Shown here: one piece after another, positions 26,800-37,549 of the stretch
Position numbering within the stretch: position 1 is the stretch's first letter
Layout: every line of letters starts with the position of its first letter
Origin: Marinobacterium aestuarii
Lineage (GTDB): Bacteria > Pseudomonadota > Gammaproteobacteria > Pseudomonadales > Balneatricaceae
Reading direction: 5' to 3'
DNA length: 64,000 nucleotides
Assembly (NCBI RefSeq): GCF_001651805.1
Contig: NZ_CP015839.1
Coordinates: 1,550,001 to 1,614,000 of the forward strand
Program-made: the position numbers and the translations under genes
The notes under the pieces: generated by a model
Databases searched by the model: none
What the model was told of the DNA's origin: nothing
What the model saw: only the letters and a program-made list of their open reading frames with translations

Positions 26800-27075
26800 A
26801 TGATTAGCTGGATGGCCTGGACCTTACCGGTCGCAATATTCTTCACCACCATTGGCATCATCCTGGTCTGCATGACGGCCTACGAACTGTACTCGCCCTG
26901 TGTCGAGCGCAAGGGCTTTCTGCCGATCGCCACCACCCGCGGGGACAGGCTCTTTATCGGCCTGCTGGTGAGCGCCTACTTCCACCTGGTGTATGTCGGC
27001 CTGACCGACATGGCGCTGTGGCTGCCACTGGGGATTTCCGTGATCTGGCTGGCGATCGTGCTGCGCTGGGGCTGA
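26800..27075 (+). CDS. DUF2160 small membrane protein of the glycerol transporter operon
   Basis: A 91-residue protein with two to three membrane helices (WTLPVAIFFTTIGIILVCM, FIGLLVSAYFHLVYVGL, ALWLPLGISVIWLAIVL). DUF2160 proteins are regularly found between glpQ and glpV in this operon type, suggesting an accessory membrane subunit. The role has not been defined to my knowledge. Ribosome site AAGGAG precedes the ATG. Confidence 0.85.
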   Translation: MISWMAWTLPVAIFFTTIGIILVCMTAYELYSPCVERKGFLPIATTRGDRLFIGLLVSAYFHLVYVGLTDMALWLPLGISVIWLAIVLRWG

Positions 27076-27122
27076 AACCCAAGCTGCAAGGGTGTTTTAC
27101 ACAAGACTGCTTAACCCAAGCC

Positions 27123-27148
27123 CCGGTGCGGCTGCAGAGTCGCACCGG
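27123..27148 (+). other. Intercistronic hairpin before glpV
   Basis: Perfect 8-bp arms CCGGTGCG and CGCACCGG enclose a 10-base loop. No T tract follows, so it is unlikely to be a terminator. It lies in the 154 bp gap between the DUF2160 gene and glpV and could stabilise the abundant binding-protein message. Confidence 0.55.
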
Positions 27149-27229
27149 TAATAAGAAAGACAGGCGGATCAAGGTGACATGGCGTTGCCGCGACCACCTG
27201 AAATGCAATCAACTCCAATGAGGTTGACG

Positions 27230-28977
<1,748 letters not shown>

Positions 28978-28978
<1 letters not shown>

Positions 28979-29141
28979 GAGCCTGTCGGACTTAACACTA
29001 ATCTACTGCGGAAAAGTCGATTTTGGTCATTTTTTTGCGCTCTTTCTCGTTGAATAGAACCACTATTCGCCTTAAAAGAGCTCAAAATCTGCCTCAAAAC
29101 GACCTTTTCCTCGCTACGATTGGTTAGGCCCGAAAGGCTCC
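28978..29141. repeat. 164-bp imperfect palindrome (MITE- or REP-like element)
   Basis: The ends are GGAGCC and GGCTCC, and the two arms stay related throughout: TCGGACTTAAC opposite the complement of GGTTAGGCCCGA, GGAAAAGTCGATTTTGG opposite TCAAAACGACCTTTTCC, and GCTCTTT/GAATAG opposite CTATTC/AAAGAGC around a 5-base centre near 29064. The element could fold into one long hairpin, and it may also end glpV transcription. The arms are diverged from each other, as in old MITEs. There is no coding capacity and no clear target duplication. Confidence 0.7.
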
Positions 29142-29172
29142 AAGGCTTCTGCGCTGAACATCAGTGAAGCCG

Positions 29173-29205
29173 GCCGGCTGTCCCTTGGGGGCAGCCGGCT
29201 TTTTT
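29173..29205 (+). terminator. Rho-independent terminator after glpV
   Basis: Stem GCCGGCTG / CAGCCGGC (29173-29180, 29192-29199) is followed by six T residues. It lies between the palindromic element and the alcohol dehydrogenase gene, and so separates that gene from the glp operon. Confidence 0.88.
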
Positions 29206-29268
29206 GCTTTGATGTTATGGTGCATAGCGAATCCGCCGCGGTGGTCGGCATGGACAAGGGAGTGGGAT

Positions 29269-30492
29269 ATGAGCAGTACAGAGTCGGAATCAAGCAAAAT
29301 GGGCGCAGGTCTTGCGGGCATTGCGTCCTTTGGGGTGGCGGCATTGCCGCGCATTATTTTTGGCCCCGGCAGTTTTGATCGCCTGGCGGCTGAACTGGCG
29401 AATCTGGGTACGCGGGTATTGGTCGTCACCGGGGGGCAGTCCTTTACCGGCACTGAGCGCTGGGCGCGGTTACAGGGTCAATTGCAGGCGGCGGGGGTGG
29501 CCTGGGTGCAGGTCTCCATTGCCGGTGAGCCCAGCCCCGAACAGGTGGATGAGGTGGTCAGCCACTACGGTGACTATGGCATTGATATGGTGCTGGGGAT
29601 TGGCGGCGGCAGTGCGCTGGATGCGGCCAAGGCCATCGCCGGCCTTTTACCGGTGCAGCATTCGGTGATGGAGTATCTGGAGGGCGTTGGGCCGGAATTG
29701 CCCTATCGGGGCCCGAGCCTGCCGCTGGTGGCGGTGCCGACAACCGCCGGCACCGGCAGTGAAATGACCAAGAACGCGGTGCTGACGCGCCATGGCGTCG
29801 GCGGCTTCAAGAAATCCTTCCGTGATGAAAAACTGCTGCCGCGCATCGCGCTGGTGGATCCGGATCTGCTGCACAGCTGTCCGCCCCAGGTATTGCTGGC
29901 CAATGCCATGGATGCCTTCACCCAGCTGCTGGAGGCCTATGTATCGACCCGTGCCAGCGCTTTTACCGATGCCCTGGCTCAAAGCGGTATCCAGGCCTTT
30001 GCGGCGAGCTTTGATCCTGGCGCTGCAACGCCGGTGAAGGACTACAGCCAGCTGGCCTATGCCGCCATGCTGTCCGGTATCTGTCTGGCCCAGGCCGGGC
30101 TGGGGTCGGTACACGGCATGGCCTCGCCGCTGGGGGCCTACTTTCCCATTCCCCATGGCGTGGCCTGCGGTACCTTGCTGGCGATGGCCACGGCGATGAA
30201 CATAGCGGCGCTGCGTGAACGCATGCCGCAAAGTCCTGCGCTGGCAAAATACGCCCAGGTGGCGGGCTGGCTGGGCGCAGAAGAAGACAGCATCGAGGCT
30301 GGATCTGATGCGCTGGTGGGTTTGCTCGACAGCTGGATTGAGGAATCTGAGTTGCCCCGGTTGTCGGTCTTTGGCATGACCGAAGCCGATCTGCCCCGGG
30401 TGATCGCCGGTAGCGGCGGCAACAGCATGAAAACCAACCCGCTGGTACTGAGCGACCATGAAATCCGCCAGGTACTGCTGGCGCGGCTTTAG
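29269..30492 (+). CDS. Iron-containing alcohol dehydrogenase
   Basis: A 407-residue group III dehydrogenase. The NAD-binding region contains GGGSALDAAKAIAGLL and the second signature is VPTTAGTGSEMTKNAVL. Metal ligands appear in MDAFTQLLEAY (Asp, with Gln where many relatives have His) and in GSVHGMASPLGAYFPIPHG (two His). The ORF stays open to 29164, but AAGGGAGTGGG before the ATG at 29269 fixes the start. Its place after the glp operon suggests oxidation of an alcohol or reduction of an aldehyde in glycerol metabolism, but a terminator lies between them and the substrate is unknown. Confidence 0.85.
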   Translation: MSSTESESSKMGAGLAGIASFGVAALPRIIFGPGSFDRLAAELANLGTRVLVVTGGQSFTGTERWARLQGQLQAAGVAWVQVSIAGEPSPEQVDEVVSHYGDYGIDMVLGIGGGSALDAAKAIAGLLPVQHSVMEYLEGVGPELPYRGPSLPLVAVPTTAGTGSEMTKNAVLTRHGVGGFKKSFRDEKLLPRIALVDPDLLHSCPPQVLLANAMDAFTQLLEAYVSTRASAFTDALAQSGIQAFAASFDPGAATPVKDYSQLAYAAMLSGICLAQAGLGSVHGMASPLGAYFPIPHGVACGTLLAMATAMNIAALRERMPQSPALAKYAQVAGWLGAEEDSIEAGSDALVGLLDSWIEESELPRLSVFGMTEADLPRVIAGSGGNSMKTNPLVLSDHEIRQVLLARL

Positions 30493-30506
30493 TCGAACCG
30501 GCTGGG

Positions 30507-31256
30507 TTAGCGGTCGGGTCTCGGGTCTAGCCGCAGGCGGATATGGGTGGCAATGGGGAGGTGGTCTGACAGGCGCTCATCCAGCACCCTGGCATCGATG
30601 ACATCGATCCTGGGTGTTGCCAGCACATGATCGAGCGAGCGCTTGGGGCGCCAGCTCGGGAAGGTTTCACCATTGTGCAGCGTGCGCAGGGCCGCATCGC
30701 GGATACCGGGATGGGCATGGAGTTCCGGCAGATCGCAGTTGAGATCACCCAGCAGCAGGGTGTCGTTGTCACGGCCGATCAGCTCGGCGAGAAAATGCAG
30801 CTGGCGGGCCCGGGTCTGACGGCCCAGGGCCAGGTGCGCAATGATCAGGCGCAGGGGCGCGTAGCCCGGTGGCCGCACTTCCACCTCCAGGGCGCCCCGC
30901 CCCGGCAAGCGCCCTGGCAGGGGATGAAATTGTATTTCCCGCAATGGCCAGCGCGACAGGCAGCCCAGGCAATGGCGGGCAAAGGGCGCCAGATCCCGGG
31001 TAATGGCGGCGTGCCAGTACGGGAAGCCGGCGCGTTCTGCCAGATGAGCTACCTGATTCAGCTGGGCCGTACGCAGGCTGCCGGCATCGCACTCCTGCAG
31101 TGCGACCACGTCGAAGTGGCAGGCCAGCTCCGCGATGCGTTCCAGGTTGTTACGTGCACCCCGTGTCGGCAGCAGATGCTTCCAGGACCTGGTTACATAG
31201 TGCATATAGCTCGAGGTTTGCAGGCCGACCTGAATATTCAGCGTCAGTATGCGCAT
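30507..31256 (-). CDS. Endonuclease/exonuclease/phosphatase (EEP) family hydrolase
   Basis: About 249 residues with the DNase I-like fold: start MRILTLNIQ, the Glu site VVALQECD, the central LIIAHLALG and LLLGDLNCDLPE (His and Asp-x-Asn), and the end SLDHVLATP / LSDHLPIATHI with catalytic His. Members hydrolyse phosphodiesters of nucleic acids or lipids; the substrate is not set here. The frame is open to 31301, giving 15 more residues; neither start has a clear ribosome site. It is convergent with the alcohol dehydrogenase, 14 bp apart. Confidence 0.82.
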   Translation of the reverse strand: MRILTLNIQVGLQTSSYMHYVTRSWKHLLPTRGARNNLERIAELACHFDVVALQECDAGSLRTAQLNQVAHLAERAGFPYWHAAITRDLAPFARHCLGCLSRWPLREIQFHPLPGRLPGRGALEVEVRPPGYAPLRLIIAHLALGRQTRARQLHFLAELIGRDNDTLLLGDLNCDLPELHAHPGIRDAALRTLHNGETFPSWRPKRSLDHVLATPRIDVIDARVLDERLSDHLPIATHIRLRLDPRPDR

Positions 31257-31492
31257 CTGGCCGTCGCGGCGCTGAAATGGGAAAACCGGGGAATTAGGCA
31301 TGTCACGCTCAAGTATGCGTTGCCCCCGGCAAAGCGCAAGGCGGATTCCGTCTGGGTTCTGTGTTCTTGTTGGGCGCTGTGCTCAAGGGTGGTTGCCAAG
31401 GGCAGGGCAGAGCCCGATACTGGCCGCTGCCATAGCACCTGGCCGCGGAGTTTTCAGTCGCTCATCAGAACCAGGAAGGTTCAGGAAGGTTT

Positions 31493-32704
31493 ATGTCAGT
31501 GTCAGATCCGTCTTCTGTGATGCCCCCCGCATCAGCCTTCAATGCCAATGTGATTCTGCTGTCGCTGTGTCAGGCGCTGCTCAATACCGGCAATATCCTG
31601 TTGGTGTCGGTAAATGCCCTGATTGGCAAGGAGCTGGCGCCATCGGTGGTGCTGATCACCCTGCCCATGGCGATGCAGTTTATCGGTCTGATGGCGGCGA
31701 CGATTCCGGCCTCGCTGATCATGCAGCGCATTGGCCGCAAGAACGGCTTTTATCTGGGCAACCTGATCGGCCTGCTGGGGGCTGCCTGCAGTGCTATTGC
31801 GCTTGTTGAAACCAGCTTCTGGGCCTTCAACCTCGGTACCTTACTGCTGGGTATAGGTATCGGTTTTGGCATGCTCTATCGTTTTGCCGCCATAGAAGCG
31901 GCGCCGCCTGGGCAGCAGAGCCGGGCCATTTCCCTGGTCATGGCCGGCGGTGTGCTGGCGGCGGTGCTGGGACCGAACCTCGCCATTCACAGCCGTGTCT
32001 GGTTTACCGATACCCCTTTTCTGGGGGGCTTTATCGGGCTCCTCGGGCTCTATTGCCTGGCGCTCGTGTTGTTGCGCTCAGTGCGCCTGGGGGCGCTGTC
32101 GATTCATCAGTCGAATGATGCATCGCGGCCGCTGGGCGCTATCATGCGTCAGCCGGTGTTTGTGATATCGGTGGTGGCGGGCATGGTCGGCTATGCGGTG
32201 ATGAACCTGTTGATGAGTGCCACGCCCCTGGCCATGATTCGCCAGGGTTTCAGCTTCGATGACTCGGCTCACGTCATTCAGTGGCATGTGCTGGGGATGT
32301 TTGTGCCGGCATTCTTTACCGGGCGTCTGGTGGAGCGTTTTGGCGCTCCAGCGATGATGCTGGTCGGCGGCGCACTGATGTTGCTCTGTATCCTGGTGAA
32401 CCTGCTGGGCCAGAGCCACTGGCACTTCTGGCTGGCGCTGGTGCTGCTGGGAACCGGCTGGTGTTTTATGTTTGTCAGCGCGACCTCCTTTCTGACCGGT
32501 GCCTACAGGCCCGCCGAAAAGGCCCGTACCCAGGCGGCCAACGAGTTTCTGGTGTTCAGCAGCGTGGCGCTGTCGGCCCTGGGGGCCGGCTGGCTCGAGG
32601 CATCCCTTGGCTGGGTGATGATGAACTGGCTGATGCTGCCGGTGGTGCTCGCGGCCATGGCGCTGATCGCCGGTCTGACCCGATGCCGGCAGGCTGCAGA
32701 CTGA
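31493..32704 (+). CDS. Major facilitator superfamily transporter
   Basis: A 403-residue protein with about 12 membrane helices. The MFS motif between helices 2 and 3 appears as QRIGRKNGFYLGN. The central loop and second half (GMFVPAFFTGRLVERFGAPAMM) repeat the pattern. It resembles YcxA/BCR-type or uncharacterised efflux MFS proteins; the substrate is unknown. The ATG follows CAGGAAGG. It stands alone on the plus strand. Confidence 0.85.
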   Translation: MSVSDPSSVMPPASAFNANVILLSLCQALLNTGNILLVSVNALIGKELAPSVVLITLPMAMQFIGLMAATIPASLIMQRIGRKNGFYLGNLIGLLGAACSAIALVETSFWAFNLGTLLLGIGIGFGMLYRFAAIEAAPPGQQSRAISLVMAGGVLAAVLGPNLAIHSRVWFTDTPFLGGFIGLLGLYCLALVLLRSVRLGALSIHQSNDASRPLGAIMRQPVFVISVVAGMVGYAVMNLLMSATPLAMIRQGFSFDDSAHVIQWHVLGMFVPAFFTGRLVERFGAPAMMLVGGALMLLCILVNLLGQSHWHFWLALVLLGTGWCFMFVSATSFLTGAYRPAEKARTQAANEFLVFSSVALSALGAGWLEASLGWVMMNWLMLPVVLAAMALIAGLTRCRQAAD

Positions 32705-32859
32705 GCGCAAGGGATAAAAGCAGGTACAAGGTGCAAGGGTAAGAGCAGGATCGAGGGTGGCAAGCAAGGGAGTAGCGTCCGCCTGGATTTCACATGGCAC
32801 TCACAGACAGGCGCTTATGCTCTGGTCGCATAGTCCTGCTGCCATGAGTGTGTGTTGCC

Positions 32860-34593
32860 ATGAATACCCCCTTGCGAGTATCCCGCCTGAAAGGCCTGCA
32901 GCTGACGCTGTCCAGTGGCCAGTTTCGGCTCTTGCTCTGTGCCGTACTGGCGCTCTTCTATAACGGTCCCCTGTGGCAGCTGATATCGGCGCAGCCGGCA
33001 TCCAGTCAGATTGCGGGCTGGCTGTTCATGGCGGCCTTTTTCAGCTTCATGGTGGCGGTGCTGCAATTTTGCCTGACCCTGGTTGGTTTTCGTCAGGTTC
33101 TCAAGCCCCTGGCCATCTTTATTCTGTTCAGTGCCAGTGCGGTGTCCTATTTCATGCACAGCTACGGCATTCTGGTGGATCGCAGCATGGTGCAGAACCT
33201 GTTCGAAACCGATACCGCCGAAGCCTCCGAGCTGCTCAATGCCGGCCTGATACTGCATCTGCTGCTGACCGGCGTGCTGCCGGCGCTGCTGGCCATGAGC
33301 ATTCGCATTCGTTACCGGCCGGTATTTGCCGAGCTCAGGGGGCGGGCGGCGGCGCTGTTTCTGTGCCTGATGGTGATAGGTGCCAACGGTGTGCTCTTCT
33401 ACAAGGACTATTCATCGCTGTTTCGCAATAACCGCCAGATCCGCAATCTGGCGGTGCCCTCCAATTATCTCTACTACGGTACCCGTTACCTCATGGGCGC
33501 CTATGATCCGGTGAATGTGCCGTTGCAGCAGCTGGGGAAAGATGCCCGCCAGGTGGCTGACCCCATCGAGGATGGCAAGCGCAAGCTGCTGGTGCTGGTG
33601 GTGGGCGAAACCGCCCGTGCAATGAACTTTGGCCTCAACGGTTACGCCCGTGATACCAATCCGCAGCTCAACGCCCTGCCGGTGGTGAGTTTCCAGGAGG
33701 CCGCCTCCTGCGGCACCAGTACGGCGGAGTCCCTGCCGTGCATGTTTTCCCTCAACGGCCGGGATGGATACGACAAGGCGGCGGAACGTCACCGCGAAAA
33801 CCTGCTGGATGTATTGCAGCATGCGGGCGTCAAGGTGCTCTGGCGGGACAATAATTCCGGCTGCAAGGGTGTCTGTGATCGGGTGGAAAGCCAGGAAACC
33901 GCCGTGTTTGAGTTGCCGGAGTTCTGTGTGGCACAGGAGTGTTACGACGAAGGCATGCTCAATGCGCTGGATGACTATCTGGAAAGTACGACAGGGGATG
34001 CGGTCATAGTGCTGCATCAGAAGGGCAGTCATGGCCCGGCCTATTATCTGCGCTATCCGCAGCAGTTCGAGACGTTTACGCCTGTATGCCGCAGTACCCA
34101 ACTGCAGTCGTGCAGCGAGACCGAAATTCGCAATGCCTACGACAACAGCATTCTCTATACGGACTACTTTCTGAGCCGCGTCATTGGCTTCCTCAAAAGC
34201 GAACAGCAGGGCTACGATACCGCCATGCTGTACATGTCTGACCACGGCGAATCCCTGGGGGAGGGCAATATCTACCTGCATGGCATGCCCTATATGTTTG
34301 CGCCGCAGGAGCAGACCCATGTGCCCTTTATGGCCTGGCTGTCCGATGGCATGCAGCAGCGCACCGGGCTGGATTCCCGTTGCCTGGGGGCAAAGCGTAC
34401 TCAGGCCCTGAGTCACGACAACCTGGCACACTCGGTGTTGGGGCTGATGGGGGTTGCAACGTCGGTGTACCAGCCTGGGCTGGATATCTTTGACGGTTGC
34501 CGTCAGCCGCTGCCTAGAGGTACGGTGCAGCAGCAGACAGAGCCGGTTATGGATCAGCTCCAGGAGCAGCATCCGAGTCAGGGACCAGCCTGA
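32860..34593 (+). CDS. eptA: Lipid A phosphoethanolamine transferase (EptA/MCR family)
   Basis: A 577-residue inner-membrane enzyme with five N-terminal helices (about 20-200) and a periplasmic sulfatase-fold domain. The metal/nucleophile region VVGETARAMNFGLNGYARDTNP and EAASCGTSTAESLPCMFS (Thr near 286/288) is intact, as are HQKGSHGPAYYLRYP and MSDHGESLGE. It adds phosphoethanolamine from phosphatidylethanolamine to lipid A, lowering negative surface charge and susceptibility to polymyxins. The ATG at 32860 is preferred over a GTG 12 bp upstream. It converges on a two-component/PAP2 operon that may control it. Confidence 0.92.
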   Translation: MNTPLRVSRLKGLQLTLSSGQFRLLLCAVLALFYNGPLWQLISAQPASSQIAGWLFMAAFFSFMVAVLQFCLTLVGFRQVLKPLAIFILFSASAVSYFMHSYGILVDRSMVQNLFETDTAEASELLNAGLILHLLLTGVLPALLAMSIRIRYRPVFAELRGRAAALFLCLMVIGANGVLFYKDYSSLFRNNRQIRNLAVPSNYLYYGTRYLMGAYDPVNVPLQQLGKDARQVADPIEDGKRKLLVLVVGETARAMNFGLNGYARDTNPQLNALPVVSFQEAASCGTSTAESLPCMFSLNGRDGYDKAAERHRENLLDVLQHAGVKVLWRDNNSGCKGVCDRVESQETAVFELPEFCVAQECYDEGMLNALDDYLESTTGDAVIVLHQKGSHGPAYYLRYPQQFETFTPVCRSTQLQSCSETEIRNAYDNSILYTDYFLSRVIGFLKSEQQGYDTAMLYMSDHGESLGEGNIYLHGMPYMFAPQEQTHVPFMAWLSDGMQQRTGLDSRCLGAKRTQALSHDNLAHSVLGLMGVATSVYQPGLDIFDGCRQPLPRGTVQQQTEPVMDQLQEQHPSQGPA

Positions 34594-34661
34594 GCTGTCT
34601 CGTATAGGTTAAACGCATGAATCCCATGGCATGAAATCCAGGGTATGAATAACAACCTAAT

Positions 34662-34689
34662 AGCCCCGGCCGGGAGACTGGTCGGGGCT
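34662..34689. terminator. Hairpin terminator between eptA and the sensor kinase
   Basis: A 10-bp stem (AGCCCCGGCC with GGTCGGGGCT, one wobble) lies 68 bp after the eptA stop. The T tract is weak (TTCTGCGTTTT). It could serve both converging transcripts. Confidence 0.6.
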
Positions 34690-34767
34690 TCTGCGTTTTG
34701 GGGCGGGCACTGTCGGCTGGGGTTGCTTGCTCTGAGGCTTTGGCGGCCTTAGGAAATCATTCAGATG

Positions 34768-35973
34768 TCAGACAAGCGTGAATATCAGTCTGGCGCTGAA
34801 CTGCTGTGGTGTCTGTTCCAGCTCGAAACGGCAGTTGGCCTGGGCGCAGAGCTGTTCCACGATCATGAGGCCATAGCCATGGCTGTCCCGTTCGTCCGGC
34901 GGGAGATCGCCAATGCGGTTCTGTATCAGCAGGCTGTCGTTGTCGTTGCTAATGATGATATCGCCGCTACCGTGTACCAGGGCATTGCGCAGCAGGTTGT
35001 CGATAATCACCGACAGAATAAAAGGTGGCACCGGCCAGCTGCACGGCGCCAGTGCCAGTGAAGAGACGCGGGCCCGCAGATCCGGATGGGTGCCCAGGCG
35101 CTCCTCGATCAGGGCCTGCAGTCCTGCCTGGTTGACCGGCGCGGTACTGCTGGCCTTGCCCTCGCGGCCCAGCCAGAGAAAGGCCTCAATCAGCTGGCTC
35201 ATGCGGGTTGTGGCATCGTCGATGCGTTTCAGGGCGCGCTGGCTTAGGTTGTCGGCGGGCAGGGTTTCACGCAGCAGGTCGGCTGAACTGCGGATGACCA
35301 TCACCGGCGAGCGCAGCTCATGGCTGGAAAAGCGGGTGAAATCCCGCTCGCGCTGGATAAAGTCCGACACCCGCTCGAGCAGGGAGGCGAACTGGCGGCT
35401 CATAAAGCCGATCTCGTCGTTGCGCTGCAGGGGCTCGAGGCGCGGGTTGGTGGGATCTATATCGGCCAGCTGGCGGCTGAGCTGGCGGATGGGTACCGTC
35501 AGATGCCAGGCAATCAGCAGTGTGAGCCCCATGGCGCCAAAGGTAATCAGGGCAATGCCGCCCATGACCAGGCCGACCTCGGCCGCCTCCTGGGCTTCGC
35601 TTTCGAGCAGTTCTTCCAGCTGCTGTAGCACCATGTAATAGAGCTCACCGCTGATCGGATGCGGGCGAACCACCAGCAGGTCGCTGTTGGGCAGTTCGTG
35701 GGTACCCTCTGTCGTGAAAGCCTGCAGGTCCTGCGGCAGTAAATTCCGGTTGGCGTAGAAATGCAGAATATCGAAAAACTCGAGGGTCTCGGACGGCGCT
35801 TCGCTGGCCAGCACGCGATCGACCTGGGCGCCTATATAGTTGCTGAAACGCTGCACGCTTTCGGATTCGATACGCTCGACCATCTGCCAGCCTACCAGCC
35901 AGTACAGGCTCATGATCAGGCAGGTTGAGAGTCCGACGGTGAGCAGAATTTTGCGGCTAAAGCTCTGTTTCAT
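34768..35973 (-). CDS. Sensor histidine kinase
   Basis: A 401-residue membrane kinase with two helices (about 8-28 and 130-155), an external sensor loop between them and a HAMP linker after the second. The HisKA motif is FTRFSSHELRSPV (phospho-His), the N box is DNLLRNALVHG and the last ATP box is DSHGYGLMIVEQL. The G1 box is unusual (IQNRIGDLPPDE, lacking D-x-G-x-G), a form seen in some small ColS/PmrB-like kinases. It overlaps the response regulator by 17 bp. Probable signals are envelope conditions, inferred from the lipid A genes around it. Confidence 0.88.
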   Translation of the reverse strand: MKQSFSRKILLTVGLSTCLIMSLYWLVGWQMVERIESESVQRFSNYIGAQVDRVLASEAPSETLEFFDILHFYANRNLLPQDLQAFTTEGTHELPNSDLLVVRPHPISGELYYMVLQQLEELLESEAQEAAEVGLVMGGIALITFGAMGLTLLIAWHLTVPIRQLSRQLADIDPTNPRLEPLQRNDEIGFMSRQFASLLERVSDFIQRERDFTRFSSHELRSPVMVIRSSADLLRETLPADNLSQRALKRIDDATTRMSQLIEAFLWLGREGKASSTAPVNQAGLQALIEERLGTHPDLRARVSSLALAPCSWPVPPFILSVIIDNLLRNALVHGSGDIIISNDNDSLLIQNRIGDLPPDERDSHGYGLMIVEQLCAQANCRFELEQTPQQFSARLIFTLV

Positions 35974-36655
35974 TCGCGTGGGTGTCCCTGGGGAGTGTCA
36001 GCCGAAAGCCGATGCCGCGCACCGTGGTGAGCATGGGCTGGCTGAAGGGTTTGTCCAGCTGCATGCGCAGCTGATACAGCAGTGAGCGCAGGGCATCGCT
36101 GTTGGGCAGGTTGTCGCCCCAGAGCAGCTGTTCCAGCTCTTCCCGGGGCACGGCCCGGGGCGCCTTGGCGACCAGGTGCTTGAGCAGCTTGAACGACTGG
36201 GCGGTGAGGTTCAGGGGCTGGCCTTCCCGACTGGCGGTGGCCTGTTCGACATCCAGCGCCAGGGGCCCAAAGGACAAGCGGCGCAGCATCTGGCGCGACT
36301 CGCGCTTGCTCAGAGCCTCGACCCGACACACCAGTTCCGCCATGGCAAAGGGCTTGACCAGATAGTCGTCGGCGCCGGACTGAAAGCCCCGTACCTTGTC
36401 GTCCAGGGTATCCAGTGCGGTGAGAAAGAGGATGGGTGTAGTAACCCCCAGCGCGCGCAGCTGTTGGCAGGCGGAGAGCCCGCTGACCCTGGGCATCATG
36501 ATATCGAGTATCAGTACGTCGTATTGATGCTGACGGCACAGCTCAAGCACCTGGGCGCCGTGACTGGCGCAGTCGGTGTCGATGCCGCGCCACTGAAGAA
36601 AGTCCGCAATGCCCGCCAGAATATTGGCATCATCGTCGGCGACCAGCACATTCAT
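35957..36655 (-). CDS. OmpR/PhoB-type response regulator
   Basis: A 232-residue regulator: receiver domain (acidic pair in VLVADDDANI, phospho-Asp in VLILDIMMP, Lys in DDYLVKPF) and C-terminal winged helix (LSFGPLALDVEQATASREG ... GDNLPNSDALRSLLYQLRMQLDKPF, over residues 125-220). It pairs with the kinase downstream. PAP2 lies 33 bp upstream on the same strand, so the order is PAP2, regulator, kinase. eptA and the PAP2 gene are the likeliest targets. Confidence 0.92.
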   Translation of the reverse strand: MNVLVADDDANILAGIADFLQWRGIDTDCASHGAQVLELCRQHQYDVLILDIMMPRVSGLSACQQLRALGVTTPILFLTALDTLDDKVRGFQSGADDYLVKPFAMAELVCRVEALSKRESRQMLRRLSFGPLALDVEQATASREGQPLNLTAQSFKLLKHLVAKAPRAVPREELEQLLWGDNLPNSDALRSLLYQLRMQLDKPFSQPMLTTVRGIGFRLTLPRDTHANETEL

Positions 36656-36688
36656 AGCATCAAGGGTTCCTGCTTTGTCACAGCATGA

Positions 36689-37549
36689 TTAGGAGCCGGA
36701 AGTCCCGGCGCAAAAGCGACTGTAGCAGAATTTGGGCGTGATGGGCTGCGGCCATAAACGCCAGCGGTACAGCAGCAGCGCGCTGAACCAGCAAATCGCC
36801 AGGGTCCAGATATCGTGGGAAATAAAATGGGCACCGCGCAGCTGCTGGGAAATGCCGAATATGAGCCCCAGTCCCAGGCCCGGCAGCAACGCCAGGCGTC
36901 TATAGCGGCGGGCCCGTGCCGAGGTGCCGCCGAAATGGTGCAGGGCGAGGAAGTAGAGAGCGACCCAGGCATAGCCCGCGCTGGCATGTCCTGCGGGGAA
37001 GCAACTGCCGCCACTGGTCGTTGCAGGGTCCAGGCTGAACAGGGAATGGTAGAGACGATCGGCGCCGTAGCGCTGCAGGCTCCAGGGGCAGTCGAGTCCG
37101 GCGAGGCGCTTGGCGATATTGACGATAAGCACGCTGCACAGCACGGCGCTGATCAGATAACTCAAACCCGGTCGCCAGTGGCGCAGACCTGGGCGTATCC
37201 AGCTCAGACTCCAGCCCAGTACAGCGACCAACAAGAGCCCGAAGCTCAGCAGTCGGCCGCCGTTATGGATAAGCCCGGCCGTAAGCCAGTGTTCGCGCAG
37301 CGCCCACTGATGGCCCTCCAGCCGATACAGCAGATCCCCCAGTTTCAGATCCAGCCCATAGACTTCCAGCAGTGCGACGCCAAGTACGAACAGCAGCAGC
37401 GGAATCAGCCCGAGCGGGCGCCAGCGCAGGGTCGCGGGGCTCATCTGCAGCATGCGGGTGGCGGGAATTGTGTCACCGGTTTTCAGTCGCGGGTGCTGTT
37501 GCAGCGGTTGCTGTTGCAGGGGTGGGTGAAGAGGCTCGTAGCGGCTCAT
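36689..37549 (-). CDS. PAP2 superfamily phosphatase, probable lipid phosphatase
   Basis: A 286-residue membrane protein with about six helices. The phosphatase motifs are KRLAGLDCP (degenerate KX6RP), GSCFPAGHASAGY (PSGH type) and QQLRGAHFISHD (SRX5HX3D type). PAP2 proteins of this kind remove phosphate from lipid A, undecaprenyl pyrophosphate or phosphatidylglycerol phosphate. It is the first full gene of the operon with the two-component system and converges with the eptA side, suggesting lipid A remodelling. The ATG overlaps the stop of a PAP2-like fragment; a later Met (MLQMSP) is also possible. Confidence 0.85.
   Translation of the reverse strand: MSRYEPLHPPLQQQPLQQHPRLKTGDTIPATRMLQMSPATLRWRPLGLIPLLLFVLGVALLEVYGLDLKLGDLLYRLEGHQWALREHWLTAGLIHNGGRLLSFGLLLVAVLGWSLSWIRPGLRHWRPGLSYLISAVLCSVLIVNIAKRLAGLDCPWSLQRYGADRLYHSLFSLDPATTSGGSCFPAGHASAGYAWVALYFLALHHFGGTSARARRYRRLALLPGLGLGLIFGISQQLRGAHFISHDIWTLAICWFSALLLYRWRLWPQPITPKFCYSRFCAGTSGS

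Noticed and set aside
28990-29129. Integron attC site (ACTTAAC ... GTTAGGC ends)
   Set aside because: The end heptamers fit RYYYAAC/GTTRRRY, but they are part of a longer symmetric palindrome reaching GGAGCC/GGCTCC, and no integrase or cassette array is seen. A general palindromic repeat explains it better.
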